Below, in pieces: positions 16,464-25,024 of a DNA stretch of 36,519 bases. This DNA is from an uncultured Gammaproteobacteria bacterium (lineage in GTDB: Bacteria; Pseudomonadota; Gammaproteobacteria; Poriferisulfidales; GCA-002705445): the NCBI GenBank assembly GCA_913050095.1, contig CAJXAV010000011.1, positions 1-36,519 of the forward strand. Direction: 5' to 3'. Made by a program: the position numbers and the translations under genes. The notes under the pieces are model-generated. The model saw only the letters and a program-made list of their open reading frames with translations. It ran no database searches and was not told the DNA's origin. How positions within the stretch are numbered: position 1 is the first letter of the stretch; each line of letters starts with the position of its first letter.

Positions 16464-16970
16464 ATGATTAAGAATGTAATCAAAAGATTATTTCCAAAGC
16501 TTGATAGTGTAAAGGAAGAAAAAATACTTAAAATCTTCGGGCCAGCAGTATTACAACCGAATCTTTGGCATATAAATAAAAAATCAGTTTCTAGAGGTTT
16601 TGCTATAGGCGCATTTTGTGCTTTTATTCCGATTCCAGGTGTTCAGATGATTTTAGCAGCTTTTTTATCTATAACTTTTGCAGCAAATCTTCCTCTGTCT
16701 GTAATACTTACATGGATATCAAACCCATTTACATACGCACCAATAATATATTTTGCACTAAAAATTGGTAAAATTTTTATAGAAACTGGAGCAAATTATG
16801 AAATTGTAGAAGATGATGTTGGTGTTATTTCTAATTTAATACATATTTGGGAGCCTCTAGTTATTGGGTCATTATTGCTTGCAATAATTGGGTCTTTATC
16901 AAGTTATATCTTCATAAGACTTTATTGGCGATATTATGTAATAAAAATATGGTCCAAAAGAAAAAAATGA
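16464..16970 (+). CDS. DUF2062 membrane protein
   Basis: A 168-residue membrane protein with the DUF2062 signature. It has an N-terminal amphipathic leader with lysines, the segment NLWHINKKSVSRGFAIGAFC followed by FIPIPGVQM, and a second hydrophobic block around LSVILTWISNPFTYAPI. Three to four transmembrane helices are likely. The family has no established function. It is divergent from msbA and ends 2 bp from the convergent end of lolD. The single gene on this strand between two long minus-strand operons probably has its own promoter in the 47-bp msbA gap. Confidence 0.85.
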   Translation: MIKNVIKRLFPKLDSVKEEKILKIFGPAVLQPNLWHINKKSVSRGFAIGAFCAFIPIPGVQMILAAFLSITFAANLPLSVILTWISNPFTYAPIIYFALKIGKIFIETGANYEIVEDDVGVISNLIHIWEPLVIGSLLLAIIGSLSSYIFIRLYWRYYVIKIWSKRKK

Positions 16971-16972
16971 AT

Positions 16973-17641
16973 TTATAGCTCTTCAAGTGAGCCATTCTTA
17001 ATTCTTAAACTTTTATCAAGCATTGATGACATATCAATATCATGTGTTGCAACTATAAGACTGGAATTATTAAAATTAGCAAGATCTGTTAAAAGTGAAA
17101 ATATATTTTTCGCATTTTTTTTATCTAAATTACCAGTCGGCTCATCCGCAAAAATAATTTTTGGTTTATGTATTATAGATCGTGCAATAGCAACTCTTTG
17201 CCTTTCTCCACCGGAAAGTTTATCTATCTGAAAATTTGATCTATGCTTAAGTCCAACTTGTTCAATTATTTCATTTGTTATTTTTATAATATTATTATTA
17301 TTTTTATTTGCTATTAATAATGGAAGAGAGATATTTTCATATACGCTAAGTTCTTTAATAAGGTGATGAAATTGATAAATAAAACCAATATTTTCTAATC
17401 TTAATTTACATAAATCATTTTCACTTAAACTTAACAAAGGAGCATTATTCAAAATTATTTCACCAGAGCTTGCTTTTTCAAGTCCAGATATAACATGCAA
17501 TAATGTACTCTTACCGCTTCCAGAAGCACCTATAATAGCAACTGATTCTCCAGAGCTCACTTGTAAATCAATATTATTTAAAATATTAATTTCTGAGTCA
17601 CCATCTAAAAACCTTTTTTTTATCTTTTTACAAATTAACAT
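16973..17641 (-). CDS. lolD: Lipoprotein-releasing system ATP-binding protein LolD
   Basis: LolD powers release of outer-membrane lipoproteins from the inner membrane to LolA. It has Walker A GASGSGKST, the Q-loop region FIYQFHHLIKELSVYENI typical of LolD/MacB-type ATPases, signature LSGGERQRVAIARSI, Walker B IIFADEPTGNLD, and the switch His in VATHD. The ATG at 17641, 8 bases after AAGGG, gives 222 residues and the usual MLICKKI-like start. An upstream in-frame ATG at 17686 would overlap lolC by 44 bp and adds residues foreign to the family. Confidence 0.92.
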   Translation of the reverse strand: MLICKKIKKRFLDGDSEINILNNIDLQVSSGESVAIIGASGSGKSTLLHVISGLEKASSGEIILNNAPLLSLSENDLCKLRLENIGFIYQFHHLIKELSVYENISLPLLIANKNNNNIIKITNEIIEQVGLKHRSNFQIDKLSGGERQRVAIARSIIHKPKIIFADEPTGNLDKKNAKNIFSLLTDLANFNNSSLIVATHDIDMSSMLDKSLRIKNGSLEEL

Positions 17642-17642
17642 A

Positions 17643-18887
17643 TTAGTTACCCTTAAGAATTTCTGCCGGTTTTGTCTTTGAAGCATTATATGATGGATAA
17701 ATTGTTGCTAAGACTGAAAATATAAAAGATATTAAGGAAACATATATTAAATCAAAAATTTGAATCTGTGATGGAACTTCGCTAATCATATATACATCTG
17801 AATTTAATATTTTTGAACCTATTAAATACTCTATTAACGCAACAAGATGTTTTAAATTCATTGAAATAACAGATCCTAAAATTAAACCCAAAATTATTCC
17901 GGCCAAACCTAAAAATGTGCCTTGTAGAATGAATATATGCATAATATTTTTTGAGCTCATACCTATTGTTTTTAAAATCGCAATATCAGATTTTTTTTCA
18001 GATACAACCATGAACAGTGAGGATATAATATTAAAAGTTGCTACTAATACGATTAAAAACATAAGTAACATAAGCATAGTCTTTTCCATTTTCAATGCAT
18101 TAAAAAAATTTTTGTTCATCATAGTCCAGTCAATAACAATATAATTTGATTTAAGTTGTTTATTTACAATTTTTGACATAGTTGGGGATTTATATAAATC
18201 GTGGAGTTTTAATCTTAAGCCAGTAATATTATTACTCATTTCATAAAGTTTCTGAGCTTCATTCATATCAATGAAGACTAAATTTTTGTCATATTGCTGC
18301 ATGCCAAAATTAAATATTGACCCGACTTCAAATCTTTTAATTCTTGGCACAATACCAATTAGTGTTGAATTTGCCCTAGGAATAACCAAGGTAATTTTAT
18401 CACCAATTGATAAATTTAGTTTTTCTGCAAGTGTTATTCCTATTGAAATCTGATATGGTTTTACTCCTATGTTATTTAGATCCCCTTCTATTATATTTTT
18501 AGAGAGACTCGTTACATTTTTTTCATATTCTGGAATTATTCCTTTAACCTGTATCCCGTGAACATTCCCATCAAAACTTATCATGGCTTGTCCCTCTACA
18601 TACGGTGCTGAAGCAGATACTAATTTATTTTTATCAATATTAAACTTAACTTTATCCCATTCACTTAACGTGTAGTTTTTATCAGTAATAATTACATGAG
18701 AAACCATACTAAGAATTTTATTTCTCATTTCATTATGAAACCCATTCATTATTGACATCACAACAATAATGGCTGCAATCCCAAGGGATATACCTATTAT
18801 AGAAGATTTAGATATTATAGAAGTAAATCTACTGCTCTTTTTTGAGCGTAAATATTTGTAAGCTATGTAAAATGATATTCGGCTCAC
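17643..18887 (-). CDS. lolC: Lipoprotein-releasing system transmembrane protein LolC/LolE
   Basis: The 414-residue protein has the LolC/E architecture: an N-terminal ARRYL-like segment (IAYKYLRSKKSSRFTSIIS), a first membrane helix with GISLGIAAIIVVMSIMNGF, a periplasmic domain of about 200 residues, and three C-terminal FtsX-type helices. Only one such membrane gene is here, beside one lolD. Many non-enteric gammaproteobacteria use a single LolF-like protein as a homodimer; whether a lolE exists elsewhere is unknown. Its ATG overlaps the ccmH-ccmI stop (ATGA), so it is translationally tied to the ccm operon. Confidence 0.92.
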   Translation of the reverse strand: MSRISFYIAYKYLRSKKSSRFTSIISKSSIIGISLGIAAIIVVMSIMNGFHNEMRNKILSMVSHVIITDKNYTLSEWDKVKFNIDKNKLVSASAPYVEGQAMISFDGNVHGIQVKGIIPEYEKNVTSLSKNIIEGDLNNIGVKPYQISIGITLAEKLNLSIGDKITLVIPRANSTLIGIVPRIKRFEVGSIFNFGMQQYDKNLVFIDMNEAQKLYEMSNNITGLRLKLHDLYKSPTMSKIVNKQLKSNYIVIDWTMMNKNFFNALKMEKTMLMLLMFLIVLVATFNIISSLFMVVSEKKSDIAILKTIGMSSKNIMHIFILQGTFLGLAGIILGLILGSVISMNLKHLVALIEYLIGSKILNSDVYMISEVPSQIQIFDLIYVSLISFIFSVLATIYPSYNASKTKPAEILKGN

Positions 18888-19813
18888 TTTTCCTCTGTCA
18901 CAATAGAATTAATATTAAGTAATAAATAATTCGAAGACTTTAAAGTTATTGGTTTTGAAATTCCAATAAAGTCACCTGGCACTGTCATAGCCTTTTTATT
19001 TTTCGAAATTCTTGCCTCAACAATTATTTCCTTCGCTAACGAAAGTGTTTGATTCTCTATCATATTCATTGTGTTATTTAATGTAATATTATAATTTTTT
19101 TTAAACTTCTCGACTTCAAAAATATCAATAGCTAAAGGAACTCTCATACCATTACTTCTTCTAGCATAAACAAATAAAATTTCATTTCCAGTAATTTTAT
19201 TTAAAATATCGTCATGTATTGTAACTGTTATATCAATAATAGGTTTTTTTGAAGCAAAATAATATGATATTTTATATCTCATATACTCACTAGAGTAAGA
19301 GTATATTGATAATGTTGTTAATGGAATTAAAATAAATAAAAATATATATATATATTTTTTATCAATACTTCTTTTTTCAATAAATAAATCTAAATTCTTC
19401 TTATTATCATTTACCTCTTTTGTGTCAAAATTTTTACTATTTTTTCTTTTAAAAAAAATAAACATGTAGCTTAGTGAAAAAATTAAAATAATAAATGGGC
19501 TGTACCATAAAAACCAAGTTGATTTTTTAAGTGGAGGATTATATAAAACATAGTCTGTATAACGATCTGACATAAATTTATATATTTCGTCTTCAGAGTT
19601 TCCAGATTCTAGCATCTCTTTAACTTTATTTCTTAAATCTTTAGCGAGATTTGAATCTGATTCAGATAATGATTGGTTTTGACAAACTAAGCAGCGAAGA
19701 TTTTCAATAATTTTATTATACTGTTTTTGATCATCTGCAAAAACTGTATTAATTGTAGAAACAAAGATTACAATTTTAAAAAGAATAAATATGTTAATTA
19801 CAAATTTTTTCAT
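18884..19813 (-). CDS. ccmH: CcmH-CcmI fusion lacking the TPR domain (cytochrome c maturation)
   Basis: Residues 1-26 are a signal peptide. Residues 27-125 are CcmH (Ccl2-type) with the haem-lyase redox motif LRCLVCQNQS, Cys41 and Cys44, followed by a membrane helix at about 99-121. A short Lys-rich cytoplasmic stretch and a second helix at about 154-173 correspond to the CcmI membrane part. Residues 194-290 match the C-terminal Ig-like domain of CcmI (ITVTIHDDILNKI, LFVYARRSNGMRVPLAI, ARISKNKKAMTVPGDFIG). The periplasmic TPR domain that normally binds the apocytochrome C-terminus is absent. It overlaps both neighbours by 4 bp. Confidence 0.88.
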   Translation of the reverse strand: MKKFVINIFILFKIVIFVSTINTVFADDQKQYNKIIENLRCLVCQNQSLSESDSNLAKDLRNKVKEMLESGNSEDEIYKFMSDRYTDYVLYNPPLKKSTWFLWYSPFIILIFSLSYMFIFFKRKNSKNFDTKEVNDNKKNLDLFIEKRSIDKKYIYIFLFILIPLTTLSIYSYSSEYMRYKISYYFASKKPIIDITVTIHDDILNKITGNEILFVYARRSNGMRVPLAIDIFEVEKFKKNYNITLNNTMNMIENQTLSLAKEIIVEARISKNKKAMTVPGDFIGISKPITLKSSNYLLLNINSIVTEEK

Positions 19814-20328
19814 TTTTCAATTAATGGAATAACTACATTATTATAATAATTTTGGTCTATCGGTCCTACATGTTTGTGGATTATATATCCGAGTTTATCT
19901 ACTATAAAAGTTTCTGGAGCGCCATATACTCCAAAATCTATAGCTATACTCCCATCATAATCAAAAATAATTTTTTTATATGGGTTCCCTTTTGTTTTTA
20001 ACCATTCTTTAGCGTCATTACGATTATCTTTGTAATTAAGACCATATATTTCTATTTTATTTTTTAGTTTTATATCTAGCAAATGATCGTGTTCTAAGCT
20101 GCACCCATAACACCAGCTTCCCCAGACATTTAAAATATATGGCTTTCCAATTAAACCCTCATTGCTAATTTCTTCCTCTAATATTAATGTTTCTGAAAAA
20201 AAACTTGGTACTTGTTTACCAATTAATGGTGAAGGTATTAATGTTGGGTCTTTTCCTAAACCGCCATACAAAAAGTAGAGGATAGCAAAAAAAACTAATA
20301 TTGGAATAAAGGATATTTTGCGAATCAT
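19810..20328 (-). CDS. ccmG: Thiol:disulfide interchange protein CcmG/DsbE
   Basis: CcmG keeps apocytochrome c haem-binding cysteines reduced in the periplasm. The 172-residue protein has an N-terminal membrane anchor (about 6-22), the redox site WCYGC with Cys73 and Cys76, and the cis-Pro loop GVYGAPETFIVD characteristic of CcmG. The WCxxC motif usually reads WCxPC or WCxTC here, so Tyr-Gly is a small variation. It is 6 bp after ccmF and its stop overlaps the ccmH start. Confidence 0.93.
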   Translation of the reverse strand: MIRKISFIPILVFFAILYFLYGGLGKDPTLIPSPLIGKQVPSFFSETLILEEEISNEGLIGKPYILNVWGSWCYGCSLEHDHLLDIKLKNKIEIYGLNYKDNRNDAKEWLKTKGNPYKKIIFDYDGSIAIDFGVYGAPETFIVDKLGYIIHKHVGPIDQNYYNNVVIPLIEK

Positions 20329-20334
20329 TTTTAA

Positions 20335-22269
20335 CTACTTTACTAGTTTATTTCTACCTAATATACCAAACATACCGCCTAAAATCATTAAAATAGCTCC
20401 AATCCAAAGTAGCTGAATATAAGGTTTGTAATAAATTCTCACGACCCAGGAATCACTAGAAATTTTTTCTCCTAGTGCTACATAAATGTCCCTAAATAAT
20501 GTTGAGCTTATGGCTGCTTCAGTCATAATATTTTTTTGCACATTATAAGTTCTTTTTTCTGGAAAAAAGGAAATAAGGTACTTATTGTTTAAGTAAGCAT
20601 CAAATATACCAACTTGAGAAGTATAATTTTTTGATAATTTATTTTGAACATCTACGAATTTTATTGATACATTTTTTATAGTAATTTCACTATTTTTATA
20701 CATCACAATTTCCTTTTGTATAGAATAATAATTACTTATAGTAATACCTATAATAAGAAATCCAATACCAATATGGGATAACAAATTTGCCATAATTGTA
20801 CTATTTCCCTTAAAAACTCTATTAAAAATATTTTTTCCATTTCCATTTATAATAACTTGTTTAAATTTTAGCAATGAAGATAAAATCGTGAAAAAAGCTA
20901 AAGACATTGCAAGATAGACAATGAAAGTATCTGTTTTATAATAAAAGTGTAGATACACATAAGAAATAATTATAGAGAAAATTAAGATTGGTCCTAATCT
21001 TTTTATTAAAAGATTATAATTTGTTTCTTTCCATCTAGTGTATATAGCTGGCGACATTAATAGGACAATAGGAAGTGTCAATGCTGCAAAAATAAAATTA
21101 AAATACGGTGCTCCTACAGAAATTTTTCCTAAATTTAAAGAACTAGTTATCAAAGGATAAAGTGTGCCTAATAGAATCGCAAAAGTTGTAACTGTTAGAA
21201 ATAAGTTATTAAGTAATAATATAAATTCTTTTGAAGTAACTGAGTAATATTTTTCAGATACTAGAAATCTTGACTTTAAAAAATATAAATATAGTGATGA
21301 TCCAATAATTAAAGTTAAAAATGTTAATATATATAATCCACGCTCTGGATCATTTGCAAAAGCATGAACAGATACTAGTATTCCTGATCTTACTAAAAAA
21401 GTTCCTAATAAGCTCAATGAAAATGTTAAAATTGCTAGCAATATGCTCCAGCTTATAAATATTCCTCTTTTCTCAGAAACTATTATTGAATGCATCAAAG
21501 CAGTTATTGCTAGCCATGGCATAAAAGAAGCATTTTCCACTGGATCCCAAAACCACCAACCACCCCAACCTAGTTCATGATAAGCCCACCAGCTTCCTAG
21601 AGTAATTCCAATAGTTAGAAACATCCAAGACGATATTACCCACTTTCTTAACCAGGCAAGCCACTCAAGCTGAATCTTTCCATTTAACAATACAGCTATA
21701 GCAAAAACAAAAGGGACACTTGTTCCAACATAACCCAAATATAGCATTGGAGGATGTATGATTAATCCTGGGTCTTGAAGAAGAGGATTAAGATCGTTTC
21801 CGTTTAGTGGTACTGGAAAAATTCTATCAAATGGATTAGAGCTAAAAAGTATAAATAATAAGAAAAAAAGAAGTAAAATTCCCATAACCGATAACATATC
21901 AATAATTATAATTTTTGACATATTTTTTGAAAATAAAATTATGCTTGAGCACCATAGTGATAAAACGAATACCCATAGTAAAATTGAACCTTCATGGGCT
22001 CCCCAAACAGCAGAAAATTTATAAATATTTTCCAAAGAAATATTTGAATTATTTGCAACATATCTTAATGAAAAGTCATCATTAAGAAAAGCATAACTTA
22101 AAAGAGAAAAGGCAATTAATATTAAAAACGTTATTGAAAAAGATAAAATTTTACAAAAATATATCCTTGTATTGACTTCTACTGTCTTCTTAAAAAATAT
22201 CAATGAAAACAGACATAAAGAAAATGTTGCAGAGATACTGAGAAAAAAGTTACCAATTTCTGTAATCAT
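20335..22269 (-). CDS. ccmF: Haem lyase subunit CcmF
   Basis: CcmF with CcmH ligates haem to apocytochrome c. The 644-residue polytopic protein (about 14-15 helices) has the tryptophan-rich WWD signature GGWWFWDPVENASFMPWL, preceded by conserved GSWWAYHELGWG, and histidines expected as haem ligands, including those in AVWGAHEGS and in FLVRSGILVSVHAF. Length matches the family. The start overlaps the ccmE stop by 4 bp. The C-terminal periplasmic domain with LGEKISSDSWVVRIYYKP is complete. Confidence 0.96.
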   Translation of the reverse strand: MITEIGNFFLSISATFSLCLFSLIFFKKTVEVNTRIYFCKILSFSITFLILIAFSLLSYAFLNDDFSLRYVANNSNISLENIYKFSAVWGAHEGSILLWVFVLSLWCSSIILFSKNMSKIIIIDMLSVMGILLLFFLLFILFSSNPFDRIFPVPLNGNDLNPLLQDPGLIIHPPMLYLGYVGTSVPFVFAIAVLLNGKIQLEWLAWLRKWVISSWMFLTIGITLGSWWAYHELGWGGWWFWDPVENASFMPWLAITALMHSIIVSEKRGIFISWSILLAILTFSLSLLGTFLVRSGILVSVHAFANDPERGLYILTFLTLIIGSSLYLYFLKSRFLVSEKYYSVTSKEFILLLNNLFLTVTTFAILLGTLYPLITSSLNLGKISVGAPYFNFIFAALTLPIVLLMSPAIYTRWKETNYNLLIKRLGPILIFSIIISYVYLHFYYKTDTFIVYLAMSLAFFTILSSLLKFKQVIINGNGKNIFNRVFKGNSTIMANLLSHIGIGFLIIGITISNYYSIQKEIVMYKNSEITIKNVSIKFVDVQNKLSKNYTSQVGIFDAYLNNKYLISFFPEKRTYNVQKNIMTEAAISSTLFRDIYVALGEKISSDSWVVRIYYKPYIQLLWIGAILMILGGMFGILGRNKLVK

Positions 22270-22718
22270 TTCTTATATAAATCCATGTTTTTGTTTTTCA
22301 TCATATCTGCAACTTCTGGCGGCATATAATTTTCATCGTGTTTTGCAAGAACTTCGTCGGCTAAGAAATTATTATCACTAATTAATTTTCCAGTCATAAC
22401 AACTCCTTGTCCTTCTGCAAAAAGATCAGGAAGTATACCTTCATATATTATATTAATCTCTTTTTCTGTATCATGTATTATGAATGAAACTTTTAAATTA
22501 TTCTTTGACCTAATAACTGATTCATTTTTTACCATTCCGCCAACTCTTATAAAAGTGTTAACAGGTGCTTCTTGGTTTACAATCTGTGAAGGCGTATAAA
22601 AATAAACCATATTTTTACTAAAAGCGTAAATTAGCAAAGTACTAAAACTGGCTATTGCAAAAAAGAATACTAATATTTTAATTATGCTTTTTTTATTTCT
22701 TTTTGTGATTTTTATCAT
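22266..22718 (-). CDS. ccmE: Periplasmic haem chaperone CcmE
   Basis: CcmE carries haem covalently from CcmC to CcmF. The 150-residue protein has an N-terminal membrane anchor (about 12-32), a beta-barrel region with RVGGMVK and GILPDLFAEGQGVV, and the haem-binding HDENY motif: His127 is the covalent attachment site and Tyr131 the axial ligand. Its start lies within the 3' end of ccmD, a 26-bp overlap in another frame. Confidence 0.96.
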   Translation of the reverse strand: MIKITKRNKKSIIKILVFFFAIASFSTLLIYAFSKNMVYFYTPSQIVNQEAPVNTFIRVGGMVKNESVIRSKNNLKVSFIIHDTEKEINIIYEGILPDLFAEGQGVVMTGKLISDNNFLADEVLAKHDENYMPPEVADMMKNKNMDLYKK

Positions 22719-22848
22719 TTCGTTTTTCTATTTCTTTCTTTAAAGTAAAATGTGGTTGCCAATAACCAATTAATAATACTATTATAGAAAATATGTAGGC
22801 TATATATACAAAAATTGTATGTTTACCCATATCTAAAAATTCAATCAT
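22693..22848 (-). CDS. ccmD: Haem exporter small subunit CcmD
   Basis: A 51-residue reading frame between ccmC and ccmE that is too short for many gene finders. It starts MIEFLDMGKHTIFVYIAY, with the Met-Gly followed by a Tyr-containing helix (about residues 10-29) typical of CcmD, and ends in a basic KKEIEKRNDKNHKKK tail on the cytoplasmic side. CcmD helps release holo-CcmE from the CcmABC complex. Its ATG overlaps the ccmC stop by 8 bp and its end overlaps ccmE by 26 bp. Position and sequence both support it strongly. Confidence 0.9.
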   Translation of the reverse strand: MIEFLDMGKHTIFVYIAYIFSIIVLLIGYWQPHFTLKKEIEKRNDKNHKKK

Positions 22849-23569
22849 TTAAATATTCCTCCATCCATTTATTATTTTTTTCTCTCATATATATTCCTAA
22901 TCTCACTCTTTTTATTATTACAGTTAAAAAATAAATATTAAATACAATAAACATATAAAGTAATGGTAAAAGCATAGTTATATGCGCTGAAGGTTTATCA
23001 AACTTTGTTACAGTAGGTCCTTGGTGAAGTGTGTTCCACCATTCAACTGAATAATGAATTATTGGAATATTTATTAAACCAACTATAGCTAGTAAAGAGG
23101 TAATTTTTACAGCTTGTCTTTTATCATTAAATGCAGAATACAGCACAATAATACCTACATATAGAAATAATAATATCAATTCCGAGGTCAATCTTGCATC
23201 CCATACCCAATAGGTTCCCCAAGTAGGCTTACCCCAAATCATTCCAGTAACAAGAGCAATAATAGTAAAAAAAGCACCTATAGGAGCGCATTGAATACTT
23301 GTAATTTCCATTATTTTTATTTTCCAGACTAAAGCTATGAATCCAGTGACTGCCATAATAATATACGTTTGTAAGGACAGCCACGCGGCAGGCACATGTA
23401 CGTACATAATTCTGTAACTATTACCTTGGAGATAATCTTCAGGCGCAATATATAAACCCCAGTAGATTCCAATAATAAACAAAACCAAAGTGAAAATTGA
23501 CAAAAAAAATGAAATTTTTTGAGTTTTTATATAAAAGAATTTTAAGTTTGCAATTTTAGAAATATTCAT
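22841..23569 (-). CDS. ccmC: Haem transporter/CcmE haem-loading protein CcmC
   Basis: CcmC, a six-helix membrane protein, attaches haem to CcmE on the periplasmic side. The 242-residue protein has the conserved MYVHVPAAWLS segment with a haem-ligand histidine, the WGTYWVWDARLTSELILLF tryptophan-rich signature, and the second histidine region around SVEWWNTLHQGPT. It starts 2 bp after ccmB and overlaps ccmD by 8 bp. Confidence 0.96.
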   Translation of the reverse strand: MNISKIANLKFFYIKTQKISFFLSIFTLVLFIIGIYWGLYIAPEDYLQGNSYRIMYVHVPAAWLSLQTYIIMAVTGFIALVWKIKIMEITSIQCAPIGAFFTIIALVTGMIWGKPTWGTYWVWDARLTSELILLFLYVGIIVLYSAFNDKRQAVKITSLLAIVGLINIPIIHYSVEWWNTLHQGPTVTKFDKPSAHITMLLPLLYMFIVFNIYFLTVIIKRVRLGIYMREKNNKWMEEYLND

Positions 23570-23571
23570 AA

Positions 23572-24234
23572 TTAATTGTTTATACTAATTCCTAACGTGT
23601 ATTTTAGTAAATATGGCATTATAGGTAGAACAAGAAATAAGAATGCCAATAAAATATAAATTTGCATACCGTAAGGAAGACCTACTGAAACAGCTTCAAT
23701 TGCGCTAGCAGAAAAAATTAAAACTGGAATATAAAAAGGAAGAATTATTACTGGCAAAAGAGTGTTATTTTTTGCCAGACCTAAAGTTAAAGCAGAACCA
23801 AATATACCAATAGATATTAGTACAGGAGTACCAATTATAAGAGTAAGTAATATCACTAAAGAAATTTGAAATGGTATGTCAAATAGTAAGGAAACCAATG
23901 GAATAAAAATCACTATTGGGAAACATGTAAATATCCAGCATAAAATAATTTTTAGAAATAAAATTAGCTCAACTGAAGACTCTGATGTCATGTATGTCTC
24001 AATGATTCCATTATTGTAATCATCTTTGAAAAAATTATTAGAAGTTAATAATGTTGTTAAAATTGAAGTTATCCAAATTACTCCAGGGATAATTTTATCG
24101 AATAAAATTTTTTCTGGTCCTAAAACTAATGGAAAAATAGAAATTATTAAAAAGAAAAAAATTAAGGGCAAAAACATATTATTTAAATTTCTAAAATACA
24201 AACTACATTCTTTTTTTACTATTGTCGTTATCAT
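23572..24234 (-). CDS. ccmB: Haem exporter membrane subunit CcmB
   Basis: CcmB is the membrane partner of the CcmA ATPase in the complex that releases holo-CcmE. The 220-residue protein has six hydrophobic helices and the family-typical N-terminal VKKECSLYFRNLNNMFLPL and LFFKDDYNNGIIE-like stretch (here SNNFFKDDYNNG). The end of the protein carries SASAIEAVSVGLPYG. The start overlaps the ccmA stop by one base. Confidence 0.94.
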   Translation of the reverse strand: MITTIVKKECSLYFRNLNNMFLPLIFFFLIISIFPLVLGPEKILFDKIIPGVIWITSILTTLLTSNNFFKDDYNNGIIETYMTSESSVELILFLKIILCWIFTCFPIVIFIPLVSLLFDIPFQISLVILLTLIIGTPVLISIGIFGSALTLGLAKNNTLLPVIILPFYIPVLIFSASAIEAVSVGLPYGMQIYILLAFLFLVLPIMPYLLKYTLGISINN

Positions 24235-24887
24235 TACTTATTACCAACCATTTTCAAATGTCTTATATTTTTTATGTTTCCTGAAAAATCATTATGTGTT
24301 GATGCAATTGTAATACCACCCTTTTTTTGATGAGACAATATCAGGTTAATAAAATTTTTAATTGTTCCCTCGTCTAAATTACTTAATGGTTCGTCTAACA
24401 CCCAGATCTTTTTTTGAGAAATTAGTAATCTTGATAATGAGGCTTTCTTTTTATTACCCTCTGAAAGATCTGACACCATATAATCTCTATATTTATAAAT
24501 ATCGAAAAAATTCATTGCTTTTTCGATGACATTATTGTCGGTTTTATGTACCGAGTTATCTAATGCACTTAAATACTCTAAATTTTCAATAATTGTTAGG
24601 TCGTTATTCAAACTGTTTTTATGTCCAACATAAACTAGATTTTCAAAGAAAATACTCTTTGAGTCCTTTATATTCACATTATTGAATAATATTTCTCCAG
24701 ATTCCAAATTTTGTATACCACATAAAGCTTTAATTAATGTAGTTTTACCACATCCGTTTGGCCCGGTAATGAGACCAACATCATAATCTTTTACCTTAAA
24801 ATTGACATTATTAAAGACAATATTATTATTCTTGTAGCAAGATGCTGAATTCACTGAAATTTCTATGCTATTCAAAGTATTTTCCAC
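24234..24887 (-). CDS. ccmA: Cytochrome c biogenesis ATP-binding protein CcmA
   Basis: CcmA hydrolyses ATP to release haem-loaded CcmE from CcmC. The 217-residue ATPase has Walker A GPNGCGKTTL, Q-loop YVGHKN, the signature region LSEGNKKKASLSRLL (a degenerate form of the usual LSAGQQRRVALARL), Walker B IWVLDEPLSNLD, and a switch His in STHNDF. It is the first gene of the ccm operon; 137 bp separate it from the divergent mfd gene, where both promoters should lie. Confidence 0.94.
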   Translation of the reverse strand: MENTLNSIEISVNSASCYKNNNIVFNNVNFKVKDYDVGLITGPNGCGKTTLIKALCGIQNLESGEILFNNVNIKDSKSIFFENLVYVGHKNSLNNDLTIIENLEYLSALDNSVHKTDNNVIEKAMNFFDIYKYRDYMVSDLSEGNKKKASLSRLLISQKKIWVLDEPLSNLDEGTIKNFINLILSHQKKGGITIASTHNDFSGNIKNIRHLKMVGNK

Positions 24888-25024
24888 AATTAGATTAATT
24901 AACTAATAATAACATATGAGATAATCTATATAAATCACACTTGTAAGAACATTTTGAATAATATTCATGTAGAATATGCACCTTTTTAAAATAAAATAAA
25001 ATTTATAAGAATTTCGGTATTTTT
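24888..25024. other. Divergent intergenic region between ccmA and mfd
   Basis: These 137 bp separate the starts of the ccm-lol operon (minus) and mfd-csiV (plus), so they must hold both promoters. The DNA is very AT-rich with many TATA-like words. I see a TAGAAT at 24970-24975 on the plus strand but no -35 box at a fitting distance. No convincing operator or hairpin is visible. Confidence 0.5.

Noticed and set aside
19335-19356. Run of alternating AT repeats as a possible regulatory repeat
   Set aside because: It lies within the coding region of the ccmH-ccmI fusion, encoding the Tyr/Ile-rich membrane helix; it is low-complexity coding DNA.
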